NCBI GenBank assembly: GCA_003695015.1
Contig: RFJD01000018.1
Span: forward strand, 1 to 5,803
DNA length: 5,803 nucleotides
From: Verrucomicrobiota bacterium
GTDB taxonomy: Bacteria; Verrucomicrobiota; Verrucomicrobiia; Limisphaerales; J093
Direction: 5' to 3'
Each line of letters begins with the position of its first letter. Position 1 is the first letter of the stretch. Shown here in pieces: positions 1-5,803 of the stretch. The position numbers and the translations under genes were made by a program. The notes beneath the pieces were generated by a model. That model was given only the letters and a program-made list of their open reading frames with translations, did no database searches and was not told where the DNA came from.

Positions 1-518
1 GTGCGGTAGCCCGCCTCGCGCAGGGCCTCGGCCAGCGTGACGTCGGCGTGGTCGAGGTTGTGGCGGTAAAGGGCGGGCAGCAACGGCGTGTTGCGCCTCC
101 ACTGGCGGCCTTGGGCGGCGCCGATCCATTCGGTGATGCCGTGCCGGGCGGTGAACTTGCCGGTCATGATGCTGGCCCGCGAGGGGCTGCAAACCTGGCA
201 GGTCGCGTAACCCCGCGTGAACCGCATGCCGTTGCGGGCGATGCGATCGATGTGCGGACTTTCGTAGAACGTGCTGCCCTCGACGCTCAGGTCGCGCCAT
301 CCGAGGTCGTCGGCGAGGATGAAGACGAAGTTGGGCCGCCGGGCGGACGGCTCGGCAGCGGGGGGGGCCGGTTTCGCGGCGGTGCCCACGGGGCAGCCGA
401 CGGCCACGGCGAGCAGCGCCCCGACAGCCCACAACGCACGCGGTCGCCGCCGGACTCGTTCCCTTCCCTCGCGACGCCGGATCGCGCCAAAGGTCTCAGT
501 CACGCCATGTGGTTTCAT
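1..518 (-). CDS. Sulfatase, formylglycine (Cys) type, N-terminal part, exported; 3' end outside window
   Basis: This is the first 172 codons of a type I sulfatase, an enzyme that hydrolyses sulfate esters, often on polysaccharides. Translation from the ATG at 518 shows a very Arg-rich N-region (residues 15-27), a hydrophobic stretch at about 29-41 and Cys42 after A-V-G, so it could be a lipoprotein; the Arg run RRRPR just before the hydrophobic part also leaves a Tat route possible. The mature domain opens with RPNFVFILADDLGW (61-74), whose Asp70/Asp71 match the conserved metal-binding aspartates. CSPSR at 110-114 followed by ASIMTGK is the sulfatase signature; Cys110 should be oxidised to formylglycine by a separate enzyme not seen here. 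Family members are usually 450-550 residues, so about two thirds is missing and the substrate cannot be judged. No clear ribosome binding site precedes the ATG; GTG at codon 6 is the alternative start. Confidence 0.93.
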   Translation of the reverse strand, partial: MKPHGVTETFGAIRRREGRERVRRRPRALWAVGALLAVAVGCPVGTAAKPAPPAAEPSARRPNFVFILADDLGWRDLSVEGSTFYESPHIDRIARNGMRFTRGYATCQVCSPSRASIMTGKFTARHGITEWIGAAQGRQWRRNTPLLPALYRHNLDHADVTLAEALREAGYR

Positions 519-609
519 CGGACGGAAGCCTACCCACCGCCCCGAAAGGCCGGAAGGATTTTCCCCGACGACCCGACCTTCCGACGAGCCGGGGCGCCGG
601 CAGCCCGCC

Positions 610-1689
610 TCAAGCGACCTTCACCGCCGCCGCCTGGGCCTGCAGCGCCAGCTCGATGGCTTTGAAGGTGTGCTCCTGCGGCATGGCGTTTTCGGTGCGG
701 TTCAGACAATCCAGGATCAGTTGCCCGAAGTACGGGAACCCAACCTGCCCGTGGACCGCGAAGCGATGTTCGCCCTTGTGGTCCACCAGATAGACTTGGT
801 CGCCCTCCGGGTCCCGCGCCACGTCGAGGTACTTGCGCAGCTCGATGTAGCCGTCGGTGCCGAGGATGAAGGTGCGTCCGTCCCCCCAGGCGCCCAGGCC
901 GTCGGGGGTGAACCAGTCCACCCGGAAGTAGAACGTCGCCCCGTTGTCGGCCACCAAGGTGGCGTCGCCGAAGTCCTGGAACTCCGGGTGCTGCGGGTTG
1001 TGGTAATTGGCGATCTTGCTGTGGAGGACACGGGCGTCCTTGGCGCCGGTGTAGTGGAGGAACTGCTCGATCTGGTGGCTGCCGATGTCCACCAGGATGC
1101 CGCCGTAACAACGCGGATCCCAAAACCACGCGGGCCGGCCGGCCGCCCCCAGCCGGTGCGGTCCCAGTCCCAACACCTGCACCACCCGCCCGATGGCGCC
1201 GTCCCGGATCAGCTTTTCCGCATACACCGCCGCCTCGACGTGCAGTCGCTCGGCGTAATAGACGGCGAAGATCCGGCCCGTTTCGGCCACCTTGCGCCGG
1301 GCTTCCTCCAACTGCTCCATCGTGGTGAAGGGCGGTTTGTCGGTGAAGTAGTCCTTGCCGTGGTCCATCACCCGGCAGCCGAGCGGACCGCGATCGCAGG
1401 GAACCGGGGCGCTGGCGATAAGCTTCAGCTCCGGATGCTCCAGCACTTCCTCCTCGCAACGCGCCACCTTCACCCCGGGGTAGGTCTGGCGGAAGCGCTC
1501 CACTTTGGCGGGGTCGGGGTCGTAAACCATGACCAGCTCCCCCCCGGCTTCGATCAACCCATTGCACTGGCCGTAGATGTGGCCGTGATCCAACCCGATG
1601 ACCCCGAAACGGAATTCGCCCGGCCCGCAAACCGGTTGGGCCTTGCCCTTCGGGGCGTAGTTCATGCCGTCCGCTTTTTGCGTGCTCAT
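610..1689 (-). CDS. Gfo/Idh/MocA-family NAD(P)-dependent oxidoreductase
   Basis: A 359-residue protein with the two-domain layout of Gfo/Idh/MocA dehydrogenases, which oxidise or reduce sugars, inositols and related polyols with NAD(P). The Rossmann domain starts at about residue 27 with FGVIGLDHGHIYG, where the usual GxGxxG/A loop reads G-L-D-H-G-H. TDKPP at 116-120 is the family EKP-type motif, with Lys118 the expected catalytic lysine. GGILVDIGSH at 196-205 matches the GGxxxDxGxH motif, giving Asp201 and His205 as expected catalytic or substrate-binding residues. A beta-sheet C-terminal domain follows, with AIGRV at 165-169 marking the domain change. There is no signal peptide, so it is probably cytoplasmic. 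Met9 is an alternative start; no strong ribosome binding site is visible before either. It lies 116 bases after trkA and 91 bases before the sulfatase gene on the same strand. The substrate is unknown; the sulfatase neighbour hints at carbohydrate catabolism. Confidence 0.93.
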   Translation of the reverse strand: MSTQKADGMNYAPKGKAQPVCGPGEFRFGVIGLDHGHIYGQCNGLIEAGGELVMVYDPDPAKVERFRQTYPGVKVARCEEEVLEHPELKLIASAPVPCDRGPLGCRVMDHGKDYFTDKPPFTTMEQLEEARRKVAETGRIFAVYYAERLHVEAAVYAEKLIRDGAIGRVVQVLGLGPHRLGAAGRPAWFWDPRCYGGILVDIGSHQIEQFLHYTGAKDARVLHSKIANYHNPQHPEFQDFGDATLVADNGATFYFRVDWFTPDGLGAWGDGRTFILGTDGYIELRKYLDVARDPEGDQVYLVDHKGEHRFAVHGQVGFPYFGQLILDCLNRTENAMPQEHTFKAIELALQAQAAAVKVA

Positions 1690-1805
1690 CTCGGAGAACG
1701 AAGCTTACCCATGCCGCCCGCGCGGATCGACCCGGAAAGCCGGTTCGCCCGGTCGCACGCTCCCACGACACCGCCCGCCAGGGCACGGAGACCCGGCCCG
1801 CCTCG
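1690..1805. other. Intergenic gap between trkA and the oxidoreductase gene
   Basis: No gene is supported in these 116 bases. An imperfect inverted repeat (arms 1728-1735 and 1749-1755, one bulged base) could form a hairpin downstream of trkA, but no T-run follows it on the minus strand, so it is not a convincing terminator. No recognisable promoter boxes for the oxidoreductase gene were found. Confidence 0.4.
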
Positions 1806-2480
1806 CTATTCGCCCATGAACGCCGCCAAATCCACCACGCTCCCGGCCAACGCCAGCACGTGGTCCGGCTCCAACGTCACGTCCGGGGCCGGCACCGGGG
1901 TGAACTCGACGACCTCCTCCTGGCCGGCCTCGTTCCTGCGGACCCGCTTCAAGGCCACCAGGTTGAGCCGGTGACGCCGGCGCAGGTCGAGCTCCCGGAG
2001 TGTCTTGCCCACCATGCCCTCGGGCGTCTGCACCTCCACCACGCTGAATCCCTCGGCCAGTTCGAAGTAACTCTTGATGTTCGAGATGGTCAGCCGCTGG
2101 ATCAGCAGCCGGGCCGCTTCCTCCTCGGGATTGAACACCTCGTGGGCGCCCACCGCCTCCAACACCCGGCGGTGGTCGGCCGAACTCGCCCGGGCCAGGA
2201 TCCGCGGCACGCCCAAACTGCGCGCATGCACCACCGCCAATACTTGGGATTCGAAGTGATCGCCGATGGCCGCCACCACCGCGTCCATCTGCTCCAGGCC
2301 CTGCGCCTCCAGCGCCTCCCGTTGCATCACGTCCAACTGGACCGCCACGGCCACTTGGTCCTTCACCGCCGCCACCCGGGCCATGCTCTTGTCCATCGCC
2401 ACCACTTCGGCCCCGGCCCGCGCCAACCCCGTCGCCAGCGCCCGGCCGAACTCGCCCAAACCGATGATCGCGCATTTCAT
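1806..2480 (-). CDS. trkA: TrkA/KtrA-family K+ uptake regulatory subunit (RCK protein)
   Basis: A 224-residue cytoplasmic RCK protein, the gating subunit of Trk/Ktr potassium uptake systems. It has one RCK_N (TrkA_N) Rossmann domain at about 1-118 and one RCK_C (TrkA_C) domain at about 138-222. This is the KtrA arrangement and size; enterobacterial TrkA carries the pair twice in about 458 residues. The nucleotide-binding loop is G7-L-G-E-F-G12, with Asp30 at the end of the second strand, the position that normally contacts the adenosine ribose. AIGDHFES at 71-78 fits the conserved strand that follows. Family members assemble as an octameric ring on the membrane subunit and respond to ATP/ADP or NAD(H). 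The gene starts 46 bases after trkH and has a good GAGG ribosome binding site 8 bases ahead of its ATG. Third codon positions are strongly G/C. I use trkA as the general name; ktrA is equally suitable. Confidence 0.95.
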   Translation of the reverse strand: MKCAIIGLGEFGRALATGLARAGAEVVAMDKSMARVAAVKDQVAVAVQLDVMQREALEAQGLEQMDAVVAAIGDHFESQVLAVVHARSLGVPRILARASSADHRRVLEAVGAHEVFNPEEEAARLLIQRLTISNIKSYFELAEGFSVVEVQTPEGMVGKTLRELDLRRRHRLNLVALKRVRRNEAGQEEVVEFTPVPAPDVTLEPDHVLALAGSVVDLAAFMGE

Positions 2481-2484
2481 GGTT

Positions 2485-2492
2485 CTTTCCTC
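2485..2492 (-). promoter_or_regulatory. Ribosome binding site of trkA
   Basis: On the minus strand this reads GAGGAAAG, with GAGG (2489-2492) ending 8 bases before the ATG at 2480. It is the clearest ribosome binding site in the window and fixes the trkA start. The other complete genes here have no comparable site. Confidence 0.7.
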
Positions 2493-2526
2493 GCCTTCGG
2501 GGGCAAACCGCGCCTTCTCATCCCGA

Positions 2527-4335
2527 TCAGCCCACCAGCAAATCCTCCTGCGGATACCGCCAACGGGCCGCCGGCGCGCCCCGGAAGACCGCCAGCGCCA
2601 ACCCCAACGGCCCCACCCGCCCGATGAACATCAGCGCACACAACACCAACCGCCCCATGGCGTCCAGCCGGCCGGTGATCCCGGTGGACAACCCCACCGT
2701 GCTCAGAGCCGAGACCGTCTCGAACGCCAGATCCCGCAGCGGAATGGCCGGATTCGTCCATGCCAGCAGGAAACATCCCAGACCCGCCGCCGCCACGTAC
2801 AGCACGAACACGCTCAACGCCGCGTGCACGACCCCGGCCGGCAGGGCCCGCCCCTGCACCTCCACCTCGCGCCGGCCCGACACCATGGCCCGCAGGGTCA
2901 AGACCAACACCGCCAGGGTCACCGTCTTGATGCCGCCGCCGGTCGAAACCGGGCAGGCCCCCACCACCATCAGCGCCATCAGCACCAGCAGGGTGGCCGG
3001 TTGCAGCGAACCGATGTCCACCGTGGCAAAACCGGCGGTCCGCGCCGTCACCGATTGAAAAACCGCTCCCCACAACCGCTCCGGCCACGACATCCCGGCC
3101 AGGACTCCGCCCGCTTCCAACCAGCCGAACAGCGCCGCGCCGGCCACGATCAGGATCGCCGTGGTCGCCAACGCCAGGCGGCTTTGCAGGGCGAGCCGAC
3201 GCCACCACTGCCAGCGCCACCGGCGGGCCAGCGGTCCCCGCCTCCACCGGGTTTCCTTCACCGCCCGCAACACATCCGCCACCACCGGAAACCCCAGACC
3301 GCCCAAGACGATCAACCCCGTCATCACCGCCAGCACCGCGCCCTCCGCCCGCCAAGGGGCCAGGCTCTGGTTCGACAGCCCGAAGCCCGCGTTGCAAAAA
3401 GCCGACACCGCGTGAAACACGCACCAACCCAGCCGCGCCGCGCCCTCTCCCACCCCGGGCCACCAGAGGTACAGCAGGCCGGCCCCTGCCGCTTCCGCCG
3501 CCACCGTGAACCCCACCATCACCCGCACCAACCGCCGCCATTCCGCCAGGCTGCGGGCGTTGACCAGATCGCGAAACACCGCCCAGTGCGACACCGGCAC
3601 CGCGCGCGACGCCGCCGCGGCCACGAACGCCACGAACACCATGATCCCCAGTCCGCCCACCTGCATCAGGCCCAACACGATCCCCTGGCCCAACGCGCTC
3701 AGGGCCGTCCCCGTGTCCACCACCGTCAAGCCGGTCACACACGCCGCGCTCGTCGCGGTGAAGAGCGCGTCCAGAAAACCGAGCGGCGCCTGGGGGTCGG
3801 CCGAAGCCCGCGGCAACAACAACAGCAGCGTCCCGCCCAAAATCAGCAACCCAAACGAACCGGCCAGGATCACCTCCGGCCGTTGCACCCGCCCCAACAG
3901 CCGGGTTTGGGCCCGGAGCAGGTGCAACCCCACGTGGGCCAGCAGAAACAGCTCGATCGCATCCCGCCAGACGGCGCGGCTCGATTCGGCCTTCAACCAC
4001 CGCACCAGGCCGGCCACCGCCTCGGGGGCCAGCCAGAGCCCCAGCAACCCCAGCCCCAGCCCGACGGTCACCAACAACTCCGGCAGGCAGGTCCGCCACA
4101 ACCCGGGCTTCCGGCCGTGCCGGACCACCAGCATCACCCGATCGAGCCCGAACAACGCCGCCAAGACGACGATGACTTCATCCACCACCCAACCCGCCGC
4201 CGCCGGCAACTCGAAACCCTGTCGGGCCGCCAACGCCGCCGCGCCCAGCCACGACACGGCCGTCAACCAGCCCCGGGGCAGGCCGGTGGGCACGGTCCGC
4301 GGAACGATCAGGGGCGGTTGATCCGAAACATCCAT
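2527..4335 (-). CDS. trkH: TrkH/KtrB-family K+ uptake channel subunit with N-terminal membrane extension
   Basis: A 602-residue polytopic membrane protein, the K+-translocating subunit of a Trk/Ktr system. All four pore repeats are present. Their loops are TATSAACVTGL (193-203, filter Gly202), SAFCNAGFGL (311-320, Gly317), SVTARTAGF (428-436, Gly435) and SALSTVGLS (542-550, Gly548). CPVSTGGGIK at 461-470 is the conserved segment of the third repeat that forms the intramembrane gating loop. Arg573 in MFIGRVGPL matches the arginine in the last helix that lies in the pore. The core begins near residue 152 (RPEVILAGSFGLLILGG). Before it are about 150 extra residues with roughly four hydrophobic segments (about 23-41, 48-71, 84-103, 125-141), making the protein longer than the 450-490 residues usual for KtrB/TrkH; I recall extended forms of about 600 residues in Bacteroidota. 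The ATG at 4335 is chosen because upstream codons overlap terC. No ribosome binding site is visible. It lies directly ahead of trkA, its expected partner. Confidence 0.95.
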   Translation of the reverse strand: MDVSDQPPLIVPRTVPTGLPRGWLTAVSWLGAAALAARQGFELPAAAGWVVDEVIVVLAALFGLDRVMLVVRHGRKPGLWRTCLPELLVTVGLGLGLLGLWLAPEAVAGLVRWLKAESSRAVWRDAIELFLLAHVGLHLLRAQTRLLGRVQRPEVILAGSFGLLILGGTLLLLLPRASADPQAPLGFLDALFTATSAACVTGLTVVDTGTALSALGQGIVLGLMQVGGLGIMVFVAFVAAAASRAVPVSHWAVFRDLVNARSLAEWRRLVRVMVGFTVAAEAAGAGLLYLWWPGVGEGAARLGWCVFHAVSAFCNAGFGLSNQSLAPWRAEGAVLAVMTGLIVLGGLGFPVVADVLRAVKETRWRRGPLARRWRWQWWRRLALQSRLALATTAILIVAGAALFGWLEAGGVLAGMSWPERLWGAVFQSVTARTAGFATVDIGSLQPATLLVLMALMVVGACPVSTGGGIKTVTLAVLVLTLRAMVSGRREVEVQGRALPAGVVHAALSVFVLYVAAAGLGCFLLAWTNPAIPLRDLAFETVSALSTVGLSTGITGRLDAMGRLVLCALMFIGRVGPLGLALAVFRGAPAARWRYPQEDLLVG

Positions 4336-4385
4336 GGCAGAAAAAAGGCGTGGGCAAGAGAACTCCCGGCGGCGGCCACCGCGAC

Positions 4386-5144
4386 TCAACCCGCTCCGGC
4401 CAGGGCGCTCCCGTCCCGCCGCTCCCCGCCCGGCCCTCCCCCGGACCGCTTGCGCACCCGCAGGTTCAACGCTTCCACGAACGTCGAAAACGCCATCGCG
4501 AAGTAGATGTACCCCTTGTTGATGTGCTGACCAAGCCCGTCGGCCACCAACACCACCCCCACCAGCAACAGGAAACTCAGGGCCAGCATCTTGAGGGTCG
4601 GATGCGACTCGCTGAAACGGCTGACCGCGCCGGCAAAGAACATCATCAAGCCCACGGCGATGACCACCGCCGCGATCATCACTCCCAGCCGTTGGGCCAT
4701 GCCCACCGCGGTGATCACCGAATCGAGCGAGAAGACAATGTCCAGCAGCATGATCTGGACGACGATCCCGGCGAAACCCGCCCGCGGGCGCGCCTCGGGA
4801 TGACGGCCTTCCCCCTCCAGCTTGTCGTGGATCTCCCGCGTGGCTTTGGCGATCAGAAACACGCCGCCCAGCAGCAGGATCAGGTCCCGACCCGAAAACG
4901 GATGACCGAACAGCCGGAAGAGCTCGCTCTTCAGCCCCATGATCCAGGAGATGGCCAGCAGGAGCAGAATCCGCATCAACATCGCGGCCAACAGCCCCGC
5001 CCGTCGGGCGGCTTCCTGGCGTGCGGCGGGCAGTTTGCCCACGAGAATGGCGATGAAGATGATGTTGTCGATGCCCAGGACGATCTCCAGCGCGGTGAGC
5101 GTCAACAGGCTGACCCAGATTTCCGGTTCGAAGATCCAGTTCAT
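4386..5144 (-). CDS. TerC-family integral membrane protein, YgdQ type
   Basis: A 252-residue inner-membrane protein of the TerC family, closely resembling E. coli YgdQ as I remember it (237 residues). Hallmarks are LEIVLGIDN at 19-27, with Glu20, Asp26 and Asn27, and LLDIVFSLDS at 133-142, with Asp135 and Asp141; these acidic residues in the membrane are the likely metal-binding set. DLILLLGGVFLIAKA at 87-101 and KGYIYFAMAFSTFVEALNL at 210-228 are also typical. About seven membrane helices are expected. TerC proteins are tied to tellurite resistance and, in better studied cases (Alx, Bacillus TerC homologues), to manganese export or metal loading of secreted enzymes; which applies here is unknown. 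The start at 5144 gives the usual N-terminus (MNWIFEPEIW); the frame stays open 27 codons further upstream but that stretch is not family-like. The tail after residue 233 is Gly/Arg-rich. The stop lies 50 bases before trkH, suggesting cotranscription. Confidence 0.94.
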   Translation of the reverse strand: MNWIFEPEIWVSLLTLTALEIVLGIDNIIFIAILVGKLPAARQEAARRAGLLAAMLMRILLLLAISWIMGLKSELFRLFGHPFSGRDLILLLGGVFLIAKATREIHDKLEGEGRHPEARPRAGFAGIVVQIMLLDIVFSLDSVITAVGMAQRLGVMIAAVVIAVGLMMFFAGAVSRFSESHPTLKMLALSFLLLVGVVLVADGLGQHINKGYIYFAMAFSTFVEALNLRVRKRSGGGPGGERRDGSALAGAG

Positions 5145-5594
5145 CGGTTGCCGGCCGTTTGATGAACCCCGCGGGCCGGCGAGGCAATCGCAAACCGCGC
5201 TGCCCACCCACGTCCACACAGCCAAGCCGCTGTCCTACCGCCCGGTTCCATCTCCTCCATTGGCGCCCGGCTGAGGCCCTGGCTCGTCCGCCGCGCCGCC
5301 TTTGGGCAGGTTCCTACCCTCATCAGCAAACGGGACACCCTCTGGCTGAAGAGCCGCCAGCAGGCATGCCGACGAGCCCGCCCTCCCCGCAGAACCCGCG
5401 CTCGATCCGCTCTTGGCCGTACACCCCGAGGCCGTCTGACGGTTCTGGACACCTTGTCTTGATGAATGGCTCGCAACCCCTGTCCTGCTGCCAGTCCCCC
5501 CGCTGCGGTCCCGGTTGAAACCACCACACCACCAAGCCTTCACTGGCACGCTGTTGTCATCATGATGCTGTCAAAGAACCCTTTGTAATGGGGT
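5145..5594. other. 450-base stretch without a supported gene; presumed to include the terC leader
   Basis: Both strands carry open frames here, but they overlap one another, match no family I recognise, and have only about two thirds G/C at third positions by hand count in the frame I checked (minus strand 5235-5549), unlike the strongly G/C-ended neighbours. The region contains several short inverted repeats: 5150-5180, 5304-5319, 5342-5360, and the arms 5489-5495 and 5542-5548. A perfect TTGACA lies at 5569-5574 on the minus strand, but no good -10 box is placed after it. The terC promoter is probably somewhere in this stretch. I see no tRNA, attachment site or insertion-sequence ends. Confidence 0.5.
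5150..5180 (-). promoter_or_regulatory. Possible hairpin in the terC 5' leader
   Basis: A perfect 7-base inverted repeat, GCCGGCC (5150-5156) and GGCCGGC (5174-5180), encloses a 17-base loop. In a minus-strand transcript the stem would end 5 bases before the terC ATG, exactly where a ribosome binding site would be expected and where none is seen. It may influence translation of terC, but in DNA this rich in GC a stem of this size can arise by chance. It does not match what I know of the yybP-ykoY manganese riboswitch. Confidence 0.25.
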
Positions 5595-5803
5595 CTAGTC
5601 CGGATTGCCAGCCCTGCCCCGGCGAGCGGTGTATGCCCATCCGCACAGCATGGCGGCGAGCAGCAGCCACCATTGCCGAAGCACCACCATGTTATATACG
5701 CCGTGGTACAATACACAGTTCCACGTACGATGCGTGAACTCACGAATAAGGCACAACATGACTCCTCCGACCAAGAAAGACGCGGCCGCAACGGGATCAT
5801 GCA
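5595..5803 (-). CDS. Probable CPBP (Abi) family intramembrane protease, C-terminal end; 5' part outside window
   Basis: An open minus-strand frame enters at the right edge and gives 68 residues before TAG at 5595-5597. It reads as the end of a membrane protein. A hydrophobic stretch SFLVGGVMLCLIREF (residues 8-22) is followed by HRTWNCVLYHGVYNM (24-38), then a last hydrophobic segment at about 39-57 and a basic tail. The pattern of a small-residue helix, 'RT.....' and then H-G-V-Y-N fits the third conserved motif of CPBP proteases, normally 'ertgSl...i..Ha..N', with His33 and Asn37 as the conserved pair. The catalytic Glu-Glu motif would lie outside the window, so this rests on one motif. An in-frame ATG at 5759 preceded by GGAGGAG could suggest a 54-residue start, but the homologous stretch begins before it. 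Codons are less G/C-ended than in the trk and terC genes and local GC falls near 48% at 5701-5760, which may mean a different origin. Confidence 0.55.
   Translation of the reverse strand, partial: HDPVAAASFLVGGVMLCLIREFTHRTWNCVLYHGVYNMVVLRQWWLLLAAMLCGWAYTARRGRAGNPD

Noticed and set aside
551..583. Inverted repeat CGGAAGG/CCTTCCG in the gap after the oxidoreductase gene, a possible terminator
   Set aside because: The loop is 19 bases and no T-run follows the stem on the minus strand, so it does not qualify as an intrinsic terminator.
271..1974. A 567-codon open frame on the plus strand
   Set aside because: It is antisense to the oxidoreductase gene and parts of the sulfatase and trkA genes, and has no recognisable domain.
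2266..4506. A 746-codon open frame on the plus strand
   Set aside because: It lies antisense to trkH and part of trkA. The product is a low-complexity run of Q, P, R and H, as expected from the antisense of a G/C-ended gene, while the opposite strand has clear family motifs.
4336..5217. The trkH frame remains open far upstream, allowing a protein of about 896 residues
   Set aside because: The extra part overlaps terC in another frame and has no membrane or family character; the recognisable TrkH sequence begins after the ATG at 4335.
5298..5326. CTGATGA followed by a stem-loop on the minus strand, resembling a hammerhead ribozyme core
   Set aside because: The stem is followed by AAA without the required GAAA, and no matching stems I and III or cleavage site were found, so the core is incomplete and probably coincidental.
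5159..5549. Several overlapping open frames of 70-128 codons on both strands in the gene-free stretch
   Set aside because: None resembles a known family, they exclude one another, and codon choice in the one checked does not follow the genome's G/C-ended pattern. Long chance frames are expected at this GC content.
5145..5594. Possible group II intron or other retroelement RNA
   Set aside because: The domain V pattern (AGCCG ... ACGGTTC) could not be found and no reverse transcriptase is present.
5540..5800. An 86-codon minus-strand frame starting with ATG near the right edge
   Set aside because: Its product is Cys-rich without family character, whereas the neighbouring frame over the same bases reads as a membrane protein end with a CPBP-like motif.

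Overview
The window is a GC-rich stretch of a bacterial chromosome, with third codon positions in the main genes very rich in G and C. All six supported genes lie on the minus strand. A formylglycine-type sulfatase next to a Gfo/Idh/MocA oxidoreductase, together with the base composition, suggests the Planctomycetota-Verrucomicrobiota group, possibly Verrucomicrobiota. That placement is an inference from gene families only.

In the direction of transcription (right to left) the layout is as follows. At 5595-5803 is the C-terminal end of a membrane protein that looks like a CPBP (Abi) intramembrane protease; its start lies beyond the right edge. At 5145-5594 is about 450 bases with no convincing gene. 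At 4386-5144 is a TerC-family membrane protein of the YgdQ type, followed by the K+ uptake pair: trkH (2527-4335, channel subunit with an N-terminal membrane extension) and trkA (1806-2480, RCK regulatory subunit of KtrA size). After a 116-base gap comes a Gfo/Idh/MocA oxidoreductase (610-1689). After another 91 bases, the first 172 codons of an exported sulfatase (1-518) run off the left edge.

The terC-trkH-trkA genes are closely spaced (50 and 46 bases) and may be cotranscribed. TrkH and TrkA should form one K+ uptake complex in the inner membrane, with the TrkA ring gating the channel in response to nucleotides. TerC-family proteins are linked to metal-ion (notably manganese) handling, so this block can be read as an ion-homeostasis cluster. 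The oxidoreductase and sulfatase look like the edge of a separate carbohydrate or sulfated-polysaccharide catabolic region.

Most of the window is ordinary. The parts worth a second look are the right-hand 660 bases, where base composition shifts and a short partial gene is easily missed, the gene-free stretch with several hairpins, and the extended N-terminus of TrkH. I found no CRISPR array, tRNA, rRNA, insertion sequence or clear terminator, and no solid evidence for a new defence or mobile system.
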